Positions 1 to 10,219 of a DNA stretch of 64,000 bases are shown here, one piece after another. Under the pieces are notes generated by a model. The model was not told where the DNA came from. It made no database searches and was given only the letters and a program-made list of their open reading frames with translations. Source of the stretch: Gentiana macrophylla (taxonomy: Eukaryota; Streptophyta; Magnoliopsida; Gentianales; Gentianaceae); the NCBI GenBank assembly GCA_026214975.1, contig CM047805.1, positions 66,627,383 through 66,691,382 on the forward strand. Reading direction: 5' to 3'. A program made the translations under genes and the position numbers. Each line of letters opens with the position of its first letter. Position 1 is the stretch's first letter.

Positions 1-593
1 GACCCTTGAAATGAAGAAGTTAATACAGTGAATATGAAAGAATTATACAAATCCACATAGTTAACGTAAGGTGTAATTGTAATTGATTAACATTATACAT
101 TTCCATAATCCATAGTATGGTTTGATTCATTAATTGCTTAACATTATACATGTTGATTTGTTAGAATATTTGACCCTTGAAATGAAGAACTTGATAGAGT
201 GAATACGACAGAGTTATACAATTCATAATGAGTTCATTTCTTATGTTTAACGTTACACATGTTCAAGATTGTTTCGGTAAATGACACAAGTTTGAGAAAG
301 AAGTATTCATTTCTTATGCTTAACGTTACACAAGTTCAAGATTGTCTCGGTCAATGACACAAGTTTGAGATTGTTGCGGGTAAGAATTGGAATTAAACCC
401 TGTATACAATAATTTTGTTATAAAATTTATTAATTTGAAAAAAAGAAGAAAATATGAGTTAGGTAAATTTGTAAATCGAAGTAAATATGAATCTGAAGGG
501 TCTCATGCTAGGGTAAATCGAAGAGATATGAATCTGAAGGGTCTCATGCTAAGGTAAATCGAGGAGATGCCACCACCTTTAAAAAGATAAAAT
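1..593. other. AT-rich spacer with short direct duplications
   Basis: No gene is visible. The stretch is built from small imperfect direct repeats. A segment starting gacccttgaaatgaagaa occurs at 1 and again at 171. A block of about 60 bp containing aacgttacaca and caagattgt occurs near 237-298 and near 309-370. A 41-bp unit containing atgaatctgaagggtctcat occurs at about 487 and 528. These look like local tandem duplications upstream of the small ORF at 667. Confidence 0.7.
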
Positions 594-598
594 GGGCC

Positions 599-607
599 TA
601 TAAATAG
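599..607 (+). promoter_or_regulatory. TATA box upstream of the small coiled-coil ORF
   Basis: TATAAATAG lies 60 bp upstream of the ATG at 667. It would place transcription start near 630 with a short purine-rich 5' leader. It is a canonical plant TATA box in a sensible position, but there is no transcript evidence. Confidence 0.5.
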
Positions 608-666
608 TAGTATAACCACCTGAGTGCAATTCATATCAGAAAAAAACAGAAAAGTAGAAGAAGAAA

Positions 667-1026
667 ATGGATAAGCATAGTAACGAGATTGCAGATTTAA
701 GAAACCAGGTTGAAGAATTGCAAAGAAAATTGGACGCCCATAGACATGAATGTTATTATGAAATTGATCAACTTAAAATAGGGATGACACAGGAGATGGA
801 AGCCATGTATGTTGAAGTGACGTATATCAATGACAACATCAAAACAGTCAAAAGTAAAATCAATGATCTGATACAACTGTGCAATGGTGCTTACAAAATT
901 GCAGTGGGATGTGCATGTGCATTCATGCACTATCGCATGATGCCATGGCCAGGGAACAATAATATTTTTTTGGCCCCAATTGGAGTTGGGGTTCGAGCAC
1001 AAACTCTCCCAATGAGTATGTTATAG
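667..1026 (+). CDS. Small coiled-coil protein, unknown function
   Basis: An ORF of 119 residues starting at an ATG in good plant context (agaaaATGGat), 60 bp after a TATA box. Residues 1 to about 72 are rich in Glu, Lys, Gln and Asn with heptad-spaced hydrophobics (LRNQVEELQRKL, then IKTVKSKINDLIQL), which predicts a coiled coil. The last 40 residues are uncharged and more hydrophobic, with CACAF and a Pro/Gly-rich tail. There is no signal peptide and no domain I recognise. A decayed relative lies at 4069-4410, sharing the order T-x-K-x-K-x-N and a following KIA-like motif, so this is more than a chance ORF. It may be a lineage-specific small gene or one exon of a larger one. Function unknown. 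Confidence 0.5.
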   Translation: MDKHSNEIADLRNQVEELQRKLDAHRHECYYEIDQLKIGMTQEMEAMYVEVTYINDNIKTVKSKINDLIQLCNGAYKIAVGCACAFMHYRMMPWPGNNNIFLAPIGVGVRAQTLPMSML

Positions 1027-1795
1027 AGTTCTCGGACCATAGCCTGTAATCAAATCCCACCCCTATCCAAATTCCACTTTATTTACGAATTTGTAGTTTT
1101 TTTAATATTATTTTGTTATAAAATTTTGTTGTGAACTTGAAATAATTTATAATATTATCAGTCCATTTTTTATTGCTTGTTTGAATGATATTATGTACGT
1201 AGTTCCTCGTCCCTGATATGTAGTTGTTGCATGCATGCAAATGGGGGTAATTTGTTAGGGTTTGCAATTAATAAAAAAGTAGAATAAGAAACGAGGGGAT
1301 TTGCGATGAATAAAACCGGAAGAAGAATCTTGTGGGTTTGAAATTAATAAAAAGTAGGAGAAAAACTAGGGGGTTTGCAATTCATAACAAAACTGAAGGA
1401 AAAATGAGATCGTTGCATAACTAATTAAGTTAGTCCAAAGGTTTTTCACCAAATTCCTAAAATACCCACATAACAAGGGTAATAAAAAAAACAAGGGTTT
1501 AGGCCATGAATGTTTTTTCCTATTCATATTCATTTTTCTTCTTATAATAATGTACGTAGTTCCTCATACTTATAGTTGTTTCATGCAAATTTCTATAATT
1601 TATTAGGGTTTGCAATTAGTGAAAAAGCAAAAGAAGAAATGATGGGATTTGAAATTAATATAAAATCTAAAAGAAGAAACGAGATTGTTGCATAACTATC
1701 TTAAAAAGGTTGGATGATGGGATAATAAGCAACAGTTAGTATGTAGGGTTTCTTCTTTCTTATTTTCATAATAGCATTTTCTAGGTATTAGCTTT
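1027..1795. repeat. AT-rich spacer containing a diverged direct duplication
   Basis: No gene is visible. Segment 1187-1305, containing tgtacgtagttcctc and later gggtttgcaattaat, recurs in diverged form at about 1548-1660. The motif gggtttg(c/a)aattaataaaaa also repeats at 1257 and 1336. These are local segmental duplications rather than a recognised transposon. Confidence 0.55.
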
Positions 1796-2229
1796 TTGCC
1801 TTTTAAGGTTTGCTTTTCTAGGCCAGGAATCTTCCAACTGGTAACACGACAACAAGACTCGTTTATTAACATTTTTCAATATCAAGAGTGGAGACTAGTC
1901 ACTTCTAAACCTCAAACAAAGCAACAAGAGAGTTTTAATAAAAATCGTCCAGATATCCTTATTGAAGAGAATGGAGAGAATTTTATGGCACGGGACCAAA
2001 CTAAACTCATATATACGTCTTGTTGGGGAGGTGGAGTCTTGTGTGATGTTGGAATATGTGCACATGGTGAAGGACTGCTCAATAGCCATAGAATGGAAGG
2101 AGATGATGCATATATGGAAAGTTAGTCTATCATCAATAGGACTGAAGGATCCGAAGTTGAAAATCTCGGAAAAAATGATTCATAGTAATTTTTCTTCTTT
2201 TGAGAAGATCTCCTCTCCTCACACTAGTA

Positions 2230-2634
2230 TCATAAAGATCCTCACTTTGAATTGCAGAGGTGCTGGCTCTAAATAATTCAGAAGACACATCAAAGAGCTG
2301 CTTCTTAATCATAAACCTGAAGTGGCAGTCCTTTTTGAAACCAAAGTCCAGGCCAGGAAAGCCCTTAAAGTCATTGCCAATATTGGTTTTACAGGTTCCA
2401 TACAATCTTCTTCTGGAGATATTTGGATCCTTTGGAATTCAGATTTGCTATATTAACTGTTGTGTAGCATATCCTAATGTTATTCATGCACACATCTCTG
2501 AGAAAGACGAACAAGATGATCTTCGGAATAATATTTCTAGGATTGCTAACTTCAACTCCAATGTTAGCGATTGTAGCTTGATAGATTTGGGCTACTCTAG
2601 ACCAGCCATTACATGGAGGATTGATAGATTATGG
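2230..2634 (+). pseudogene. LINE apurinic-type endonuclease domain, broken
   Basis: The translation contains ILTLNCRGAGSK, the usual N-terminal motif of plant LINE endonucleases, then an in-frame TAA, then FRRHIKELL, a VAVLFETKV segment (the conserved ETK/ETR catalytic region) and DIWILWNSD. After a frameshift near 2455 it continues with SLIDLGYSRPAITWR, matching the conserved D-L-G-x-x-G-x-x-F/Y-T-W motif. The endonuclease normally nicks target DNA for target-primed reverse transcription. At least one stop and one frameshift make it non-functional. Confidence 0.7.
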
Positions 2635-2851
2635 GTATTGTAGAACGGAGACTCTGAGGTGACTCATCTCCCTAAAGTCCATTATAATCATCATTCTTTA
2701 ATTCTTAATTGTAATCCTTTGATTAAATTTGAACATAATCTAATTCGCTTAAAGTTGTTGATTTAAATACTGCCTTCTTTAGAATCCATTTTATTTTGGT
2801 TGTTCTCAAGGATTTATTAACATTGGTTGTTCTAATAAATGTTAACTTTTT

Positions 2852-3277
2852 GTGAAGGAGCCTCGTTGGATTGCTTGGGAACCTCCTGTTGAGGTTTGGA
2901 TTAAGGTTAACGTTCATGCCAGCTGTATGGAGTATGACGAGAATGGTGAGGGCAAGGTGGCTGTTGGTGGGGTCTCTAGAGATGGTAATGGAAGATGGAT
3001 TAGAGGATTCATGAGCTCTATTGGAAGAAACTCCATCTTTCAAAGGTAATTGATGGATATCAAAGAAGCTTTGTGGATTGCTAAGGACTATAGTGTCTCC
3101 CAGGCTATTGTGGAATCTGACTCTTTCTCTGCTGTTAGGGCTATTGTGAGTGGATCTAGGAATGAAGATGGTAGAGTGCTTGTTGATGACATCCTTGCCT
3201 TAAATAATTTCGGCATAACTACTAAGGTGTGTTATTCAAATAAAAGGCAGGATGATGGAATAATAACCAACATTTAG
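2852..3277 (+). pseudogene. RNase H-like domain of a plant LINE, broken by one stop
   Basis: One reading frame with a single in-frame TAA (3047-3049) gives W-x-P-P-x-x-x-W-x-K-V-N, then VGGVSRDGNGRWIRGF, then after the stop a DIKEALWIAKD helix and IVESDSFSAVRAI. These are the hallmarks of the RNase H-like domain at the C terminus of many plant LINE and related reverse-transcriptase proteins (D-G-S...GG-x-R-D...E...E-x-D-S). The usual first catalytic Asp of the V-D-G motif appears as His in VNVHASC. The preceding RT is missing, so this is a fossil. Confidence 0.7.
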
Positions 3278-3280
3278 TAT

Positions 3281-4068
3281 CTTCAACAATGAGAATTCTG
3301 GTTGTTCATGTAATTGTACTTCATTTCTTCCTTAGGTTCGGAGTTGATTATCAAGTTTAAACCCTATAACAAGTTTGAACCCTTATCAGGATATAAACCC
3401 TATAATTGTTAGAATCAAGTTTAAACCATATATAAATTGTGATAAAACCATACAATTGTTTACACACGTTTAATTGACATTTAAAAAAATAGTGATAAGA
3501 TTCACGTTTAAAAACATAGCCATATAGTTAAACTTAAATCGAATAATCACGATAAAATATTTTATTTTGATAGATATAATAGGATAAGTAAAGATTTGAT
3601 AGTTAAATCGAATAATCACGATAGAATCAAATAAAATCATAGTTGATTGGGTTGTGATATAATTGAAGGGTTTCGAGTGGATTAATTAATTACTTAATTA
3701 ATTATACGAATTTCCTCAATAACAAAAATTTTATATGAAGGGTTTTCAAATGGATTTTTTTATTACAATAAAAGGGTTCTGGATTATATTTACAAAATAT
3801 GAATATGAAGCGGTTCCGGATTTAATTTCAATATTGGGAATACGAAGAGTTTGAATGGTTTTCAACTACCAAGGTCACCTTAATTATAAGGAAGGTCCTA
3901 CTAGTATAATGTAACTATTACTCCTTCAAAAGCCATGGGTCGCATCCATTTAATTGCAAGTTTGCAACGCTACATTCAACCCAGCCCTTTATTTATGCTA
4001 AGAAAAATACAGAGATTATAACTACCGTAAATCTCAATCTAAATCAGAAAGTAAATCAAAGAAAAAGG
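3281..4068. other. AT-rich spacer, no gene seen
   Basis: No ORF of substance and no recognised element. There are small internal repeats of aaaccctata (3358-3405) and of a segment containing aatcgaataatcacgata (about 3536 and 3605). The end (3960-4068) is the probable 5' flank of the decayed coiled-coil copy. Confidence 0.6.
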
Positions 4069-4410
4069 ATGGTTATGAAGAGGAACGAATACATGAAAGT
4101 GCTGGAGGAAGAGAGGCAACAAATGAGGATCGTATTCAGGCAACAACTGGAGGAATTGAAGAAACGGATGCGGAACGAATTCATGCACCAACCGGAGGAA
4201 CTAAGACAAGACATGCTATCATAGATATGGGAACTTTTGCATGAGACGGAAATCATCAACATGAAGCTGGTTTAGGAGGTAGAATCAAGAGATTGTGAGT
4301 TGGCAAATGTGAAAGAGACAATGTAGACCTACAAGAGGAAGATGAATCAAGTTGTCCAGGTTTAGAACGAGTCGTTGGTAAAAAGGATTGCCTACATACC
4401 GCATCATATG
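4069..4410 (+). pseudogene. Decayed paralogue of the small coiled-coil ORF
   Basis: From ATG 4069 the frame reads 51 residues of Glu/Gln/Arg-rich coiled coil to TAG at 4222. The same frame then continues with coiled-coil-like sequence to a TAA near 4410, interrupted by three further TAG codons. All four internal stops are TAG, as expected if Gln CAG codons decayed by C-to-T change. Near its end the frame reads TYKRKMNQVVQV, then NES and KRIA, which lines up with TVKSKINDLIQL...KIA near residues 60-80 of the ORF at 667. I read the two as tandem paralogues, one open and one dead. Confidence 0.5.
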
Positions 4411-4568
4411 TAATTTTTAAAGAAACTTTGTTGTTGTTTGAGGAACTTTGTTTTTTTTTTTTTTTTTTATGTTCATGACTGAAACTTTGTTGTTTTTGGT
4501 TTTTTTTATGTTGATGTCCTGAAACTTGTGTTTTTTTATGTTCAATTTATTCTATCTATTTATGTAAT

Positions 4569-4797
4569 TTCTTTTGTTTGAAAAAATTTCCTACCTACCC
4601 ATGTTTAAGTCTGTGTCAATCTTCATCATGAGTTTAAACTACTTACAAAATCCCGTTTTTTTATTTTTACTTTTTTGAATCGTATCTTTTGTTTGAAAAA
4701 AATTGCCTACCTACCCAAGTTTAAGCCTGTGTCAATCTTCTTCACGAGTTTAAGCTACTAACAATATCCATTTTTTTATTTTTTTGAATCGTATTTT
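4569..4797. repeat. Tandem duplication, about 115 bp x 2
   Basis: Both copies contain gtttgaaaaaa, cctacctaccca, gtttaag(t/c)ctgtgtcaatctt, gagtttaa and a T-rich end with ttttttgaatcgtat. Copy one covers about 4569-4683 and copy two about 4684-4797. The copies differ by a handful of substitutions. Confidence 0.75.
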
Positions 4798-4835
4798 TTT
4801 TACAGACTTGGGAAATGAGGAGATAATAAAAAAAA

Positions 4836-4838
<3 letters not shown>

Positions 4839-4876
<38 letters not shown>
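4839..4876. repeat. (AT)19 microsatellite
   Basis: An uninterrupted AT dinucleotide run of about 38 bp. Confidence 0.95.
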
Positions 4877-4878
<2 letters not shown>

Positions 4879-5839
4879 AAATAAGGAGATAATCAAAATA
4901 AAATCTTCACGATATACGAGAAGATATTTATAATCAAATAAAAGCTTCAAAAAAAATCTTTAGGATATGCGTATCAGAGATGATTCATATGAATTAAGGA
5001 AATGTTGGAAATAATCGGTGCATTCACATAGATTATGAAAATTAAATGATTAATAAATTTGGAAATCAAACAAACAAAGGTTACTCTGTTTTTTATCTAT
5101 TGCTTTTAGTGTATTCATAGAATTTAAAAAATTAAATGATTAGTGTCTAATATCTTATGTGGGTTGAATGACAAAATTATTCGCTTACAATATTGAAAAA
5201 CTCTTTTACATCCCCATTAAATCATGACCTTTTACATCCCCAAAGTAACGTTGGGTTAGAACTGAAAAATAACAATTATGAGTTTGTATGTTATCAAGGC
5301 CATTCATATCTTATGTAATTGGATAAATAAATAAGATGTTTTTTCAATAAAATAAAAAGAAGAAAGGTGAAACAAAAAAATCATAATAAAAGAAGAAGAA
5401 GAAAACAAAAAACCAGGAAAATAAAAGAAATAGTAATATTATAATAATTATATTATACTAATAATAATAGAGAAAATAATAAAGAATAAAACGAAGGGAA
5501 AGCAAATCAATCGACTGAATGAAACGAAGAAGACAAAAGAAGGAATATATTCCATTCCAAAAGAAAAGGAGAGAAAACGTCACATCCGCATGCAAGGCGC
5601 GATAATCACAGTTAAAAAGAGGACAAAAGAGGACATAATCAGCTGGGCAGGGGGTAGTTGAATGTCGGTCAAGTGTTGAAGATTGTGCCATAGTTGACCG
5701 TGTACATTCCCCCTTCATTTCATATTATTAAGAGAGGGTATAAGTAGTAGTAGTAGTAGTATCGTTTGGGTACATGGGGGGCCGATTTATTTAAATTTTC
5801 TTTTTTTCTTTTTAATATTTATATAATAACTGGGTAAGG

Positions 5840-7738
5840 GGATATCTTACGTGAGTATGTCACACGTAAGTGGTTCTAATCGAATCATAAGTACGTTTTT
5901 GGTATCTTACGTGAGTGTGTCACACATAAATAGTCCTAATTGAATCGGATGTACGTTTATGTTATTTTACATAAGTATGTCATACATAAGTGGTCCTAAT
6001 CGAATCAGAAGTACGTTTATTGTATCTTACGTGAGTATGTTAGACATTAGTGGTCCTAATTGAATCGAAGTACGTTTATGATATCTAACGTGAGTATGTT
6101 AGACATCTTTGGTCCTAATTAAGTTGGAAGTACGTTTATGATATCTAACATGACTATGTCACAAATAAGTAGTACTAGTTGTATTAACAATACGTTTATG
6201 GTATCTTACGTCAGTATGTCACACATAAGTAGTCCTAACCGAATCGGAAGTACGTTTATAATATCTAACAAAAGTATGTCACACGTAAGTGGTCCTAATC
6301 GAATCGGAAGTATGTGTATGGTATCTTACGTAAGTATGTCACAAATAAGTAGTCCTAATTGAATTGGAAGTATGTTTATGGTATCTTACGTGAGTATGCC
6401 AGACATCAGTGGTCCTAATTGAATCGAAAATACGTTTATGATATCTAACGTAAGTATGTCACAAATAAGTAGTACTAGTTTTATTAAGAGTGCGTTTATG
6501 GTATCTTACATGAGTATGTCACACATAAGTAGTACTAGTTGTATTAAGAGTCCGTTTATGGTATATTACGTGAGTATGTCACACATAAGTAGTCCTAATC
6601 GAATCGGAAGTATGTTTATGATATCTAGCGTAAGTATGTCACAAGTAAGTGGTCCTAATCGAATCAGAAGTACGTTTATGGTATCCTACGTGAGTATGTC
6701 AGACATAAGTAGTCCTAATTGAATCGGAAGTACGTTTATGATATCTAGCGTGAGTATGTCACACATAAGTGGTACTAGTTGTATTATGAGTCCGTTTATG
6801 GTATCTCACGTGAGTATGTCACACGTAAGTGGTCCTAATCGAATCAGAAGTACGTTTGTGGTATCTTACGTGAGTATGTCACACATAAATAGTCCTAATT
6901 TAATCAAAAGTACTTTTATGATATCTGACGTAAGTATGTCACACATAAGTGGTCCTAATCGAATCGGAAGATGTTTATCGTATCTTACGTGAGTATGTTA
7001 GACATCAGTGGTGCTAATTGAATCGGAAGTACATTTATGATATCTAACGTGAGTATTTTAGACATCAGTGGTCCTAATTGAATCAGAAGCACTTTTATGA
7101 TATCTAACGTGAGTATGTCACAAATAAGTAGTACTAGTTGTATTAAGAGTACGTTTATGGCATCTTACGTGAGTATGTCACACATAAGTAGTACTAGTTG
7201 CATTAAGAGTCCGTTTATGGCATCTTACGTGAGTATGTCACACATCAGCAGTCTTAACGGAATCAGAAGTACGTTTATGATATCTAACGTAAGTATGTCA
7301 CACGTAAGTGGTCCTAATCGAATCGGAAATACGATTATGGTATCTTATATGAGTATGTAACACATAAGTAGTCCTAATTGAATCAGAAGTACGTTCATGA
7401 TATCTAACGTGAGTATGTCACACATAAGTAGTACTAGTTGTATTAAGAGTTTGTTTATTGTATGCTACGTGAGCATATCACACGTAAGTGGTCCTAATCG
7501 AATCGGAAGTACGTTTACCGTATCTTACGTGAGTATGTCACACATAAGTAGTCCTAATTGAATCGGAAGTACATTTATGATATCTTACATGAGTATGTGA
7601 GACATCAGTGGTCCTAATTGAATCAGAAGTACATTGATGATATCTAACGTGAGTATGTCACACATAAGTGGTCCTAATTGAATCGAAAGTACGTTTATGG
7701 TATCTTACGTGAGTATGTCACACATCAGTGTTCCTAAT
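5840..7738. repeat. 60-bp tandem satellite, about 32 copies, with higher-order structure
   Basis: The monomer is almost exactly 60 bp; two copies, starting at 6061 and 6960, are 59 bp. It runs from gatatcttacgtgagtatgt through cacacataagt and gtcctaat to cgaatcggaagtacgtttat. Copies differ by variant blocks. The block actagttgtattaagagt replaces cctaatcgaatcggaagt near 6173, 6473, 6533, 6773, 7132, 7192 and 7432, with repeated 300-bp spacing (five monomers). The blocks at 6420-7078 and 7079-7737 resemble each other monomer for monomer over at least eight copies. Because 60 is divisible by 3, one frame stays open for up to 94 residues as a 20-residue repeat. Copies with cacacgtaag form an inverted repeat CTTACGTG/CACGTAAG around ACGT cores. 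It is an array without spacers, so not CRISPR. Confidence 0.93.
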
Positions 7739-7884
7739 GAGTATGATAAACATGTTACCCCTACAATAAAATGAGATAAAGGTCCATTTGAAACTTTCCT
7801 ATATAATGGTAATCATACATATAGGGAATTTTACACCCAAACATAACATAAAAAAAGTCCCAAAAAGATCCACTTAGAAATGCC

Positions 7885-8281
7885 ATGAGGCAACATCAGT
7901 TAGTCCGTGACTCGAGCCAAATTCATAGTTACCATGACTATGAAGGAATTCAGTATCACATAGCTGATGGTGTGTTCAATCACGATCCTCCTAATCGTTT
8001 TGAGTACTTGTTCATGGCAGGAATGTTTGTGGTGAACTGGGAAATGCGACACGTCCATCTAGAAGAACAATTCATGGCTTTCTTGGACAAAATGCAGACA
8101 CAATGAGATGCGTTCATCGTCGGTTGGTCAATCGAGGTTGGGAAAGGTTAGTTCAGCACTGAGTTCGTGTTAATGTCGATGTGGTTCGTGAATTTTATTG
8201 TAGTGCTTCTACTAGGCCTGATGACACTTACGCAATCGTACGTGGAGTCCGTGTGGATTATGCTGGATATACAGAAACCTG
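7885..8281 (+). pseudogene. Putative plant transposon protein domain fragment
   Basis: An ORF of 73 residues (7885-8106) with no clear motif is followed, in another frame from 8109, by RRLVNRGWERLVQH, a TGA, then VVREFYCSAS and IVRGVRVDYAG. The order R-G-W-E, V-R-E-F-Y, V-R-G-x-x-V is the signature of the putative plant transposon protein domain found in ORFs carried by Tat-type gypsy elements and their relatives. The homology stops exactly where the copia LTR begins (about 8280), so that element probably inserted into it. The frameshift and stop make it dead. Confidence 0.55.
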
Positions 8282-10073
8282 AATCCGGATCTGATCCATA
8301 ATTGGATCATCATATCTGATTCACAGCACCGATCGAGACGCTCGATCATGCACAGTGGAAGCTACGAATTAAATTCGCATGCGATTTTACCACGATTTTA
8401 ATTCACATAATTAATTAACACAACTACGAGAAGGATGAAGATTTACCCAATAGAAGAGAAGCCGTGATCTTCCGGATTGTATCTCCAAGCGACGATTGGT
8501 GGACGTCGATCCTCGTAATAGAACCTCCTTGAATATGCTCCAAGAAAAACCCTAGATTTTTCTTCTCCCAATGGCTAGAACGAGAAACTAATTTCTCTCT
8601 TCTTTTTCAAAAAAGGTGCGCCCCTTTTTTTCCAATATGGCGTTGGTTTTTCTGGTTCTATTTTGTGTTGGGAGAAACTCTCTTTTTTAATAGTAAAATA
8701 ACTAATAATTTGAGACTTTATCTTTTACACATAAATTTATCTTTTCCTTTTAGGAAAATAAAACCTTTATCCAATAGGAAAACAAATTTCCTATTTATCC
8801 AATAGGAAAACAAATTTCCTATTTATTCAATAAGAAAACTAATTTCTTATTTATAATTATTTAACACATAAATAATTATATTATTCACATATAATTAATT
8901 AGGTGAAAATTTCTTTTCCCAAAACCAAATAAATATGGCGCCATTTTTTATGCCATATGGAATAATAGAAAATGTCTTTTCTATATTACATATTATTTAA
9001 CGAATAAATAATATCTGCATATTCATTAAGTAGACCAACTATTTAATTTATTCTCGCGGTTCCACAAAACGAGAAAGCACTCGCGTGTTAGGAGCCAACC
9101 CGGGGACCGTGGACCTATAACCAATAGCTACAATAAATTGAATAAAATATTCATCGAACAGAATATTTCTACTCAACTCATTAATTACGGAATTACGCCA
9201 CCATAAATCCGAAACTGAACTCTATTGATTATAGATATAACTTATTCTCAAAGTGTCGAATCAATAAGTGTCCATTGATATAATCATTACATACAGACTA
9301 ACCCTTCATAAGCTATCCGTAACGAAGCGGGATTATTTCCGTAAACCTTCTTCATTACATCTTATCCTTATTTACCATTAACCCACTAGTGATCAATTAG
9401 TTCATAACCAATAAGAACTCGGACACTCGATCAATTTCTAGGATTAACAAATAAGGGGATTGTCTTTCTACTTCCTGCAGGAAGGAATGAATTCCATATC
9501 TGTGAGACACAAACTCCTCACTCATTCCAGAATAGTGCCAATGTGAAAGTGACTCGGACCGTGCCTCTTAGCGATTCTTAATGAACACATCAAACCCTAT
9601 CCTGAAACAAGTAGGAGTATGCAAACACTTTAGGATTAAGGTTAATCCATATATGATCATCTTGTGATTTAATAAGATCTTTCAACCATGGAATTATATG
9701 AGAAATTCATATTAAATTGGTCCAGTCCTATATGACTCTCATCATATATAAATGCCCCACTTAGATAACCAATGTCGACGGTCCGGATAAGACGGTCACA
9801 CCATAAAGTGTTCTGGGCGCATTAATGGTGGTTTAATCAATAGACCCCATACTTTGATTAAGTTCACCACGGACTAACATTTCAAGTGTATCACCATAAA
9901 CTTAATCCTCATGTGTGACACACACTAAGTTATATGGCTACATATGAAATGACTTGGGGTTTTTAGCAGTGTATTACTTACAAGCACGAAGCAAGTAATA
10001 AGATGAAATAAAATCTATCATTTATTAAATAAAAACAATTACATAAATTTAACTTTCGGCGCTACATCCAACA
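8280..10073 (-). repeat. LTR of a minus-strand Ty1/copia element
   Basis: The right end reads catccaaca|atctcccacttgc. On the minus strand this is a polypurine tract (AAGTGGGAGAT) followed by an LTR starting TGTTGGATG, the standard copia 3' arrangement. A related LTR at 62292-64000 shares long blocks such as cttatccttatttaccattaac, gtgatcaatta, aacaaataaggg, atataaatgccccac and gtccggataagac. The left edge is approximate; TGAATCCGG at 8280 is the first plausible TG. This is the 3' LTR of the decayed element that continues to 14793. Confidence 0.7.
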
Positions 10074-10140
10074 ATCTCCCACTTGCAGGTAAGGACAAGC
10101 AACAATTATCTTTCGGGCACTACATCTAACAATCTCCCAC
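10074..10140 (-). repeat. Duplicated polypurine tract and LTR start
   Basis: Two copies of the minus-strand sequence AAGTGGGAGATTGTT(G/A)GATGTAG lie 58 bp apart, ending at 10073 and 10131 on the LTR side. Each is preceded on the plus strand by ctttcgg(g)c(g/a)ctacatc. The PPT/U3 junction is thus present twice in tandem. Confidence 0.65.
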
Positions 10141-10219
10141 TTGCCCGTAAAGTCAAGCAACAATTGTTTTTAGAGCACCACACCCTTATTCTTTCTATCC
10201 ACAGCATTCTCTCACTTGC

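Larger units (their letters stand above)
1796..3280 (+). mobile_element. Non-LTR retrotransposon (plant LINE) remnant
   Basis: Two hallmark pieces of a plant L1-type LINE lie in the correct order on the plus strand: an APE-type endonuclease (2230-2634) and a C-terminal RNase H-like domain (2852-3277). About 2 kb of reverse transcriptase that normally separates them is absent. Bases 1796-2190 hold an open stretch with no recognisable domain, possibly the ORF1 or linker side of the element. No poly-A tail or target-site duplication could be found, so the outer edges are approximate. The frames are broken and the element is dead. Confidence 0.65.
4411..5839. other. AT-rich spacer with microsatellites
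   Basis: No gene is supported. The stretch holds an 18-base T run (4451-4468), a 115-bp tandem duplication (4569-4797), a long (AT)n tract (4839-4876) and an (AGT)n tract (5743-5761). The only open frame (5458-5718, minus) has biased composition and no domain, and I do not call it. Confidence 0.65.

Noticed and set aside
5458..5718. 86-codon minus-strand ORF
   Set aside because: No domain, no promoter, and it lies in simple-sequence-rich DNA.
6138..7360. Four ORFs of 74-94 codons in the 60-bp array
   Set aside because: They arise only because the period is a multiple of three; composition is repetitive and frames end at random monomer variants.
5840..7738. CRISPR-like array
   Set aside because: The repeats abut without unique spacers and vary along the unit; this is a plant satellite.
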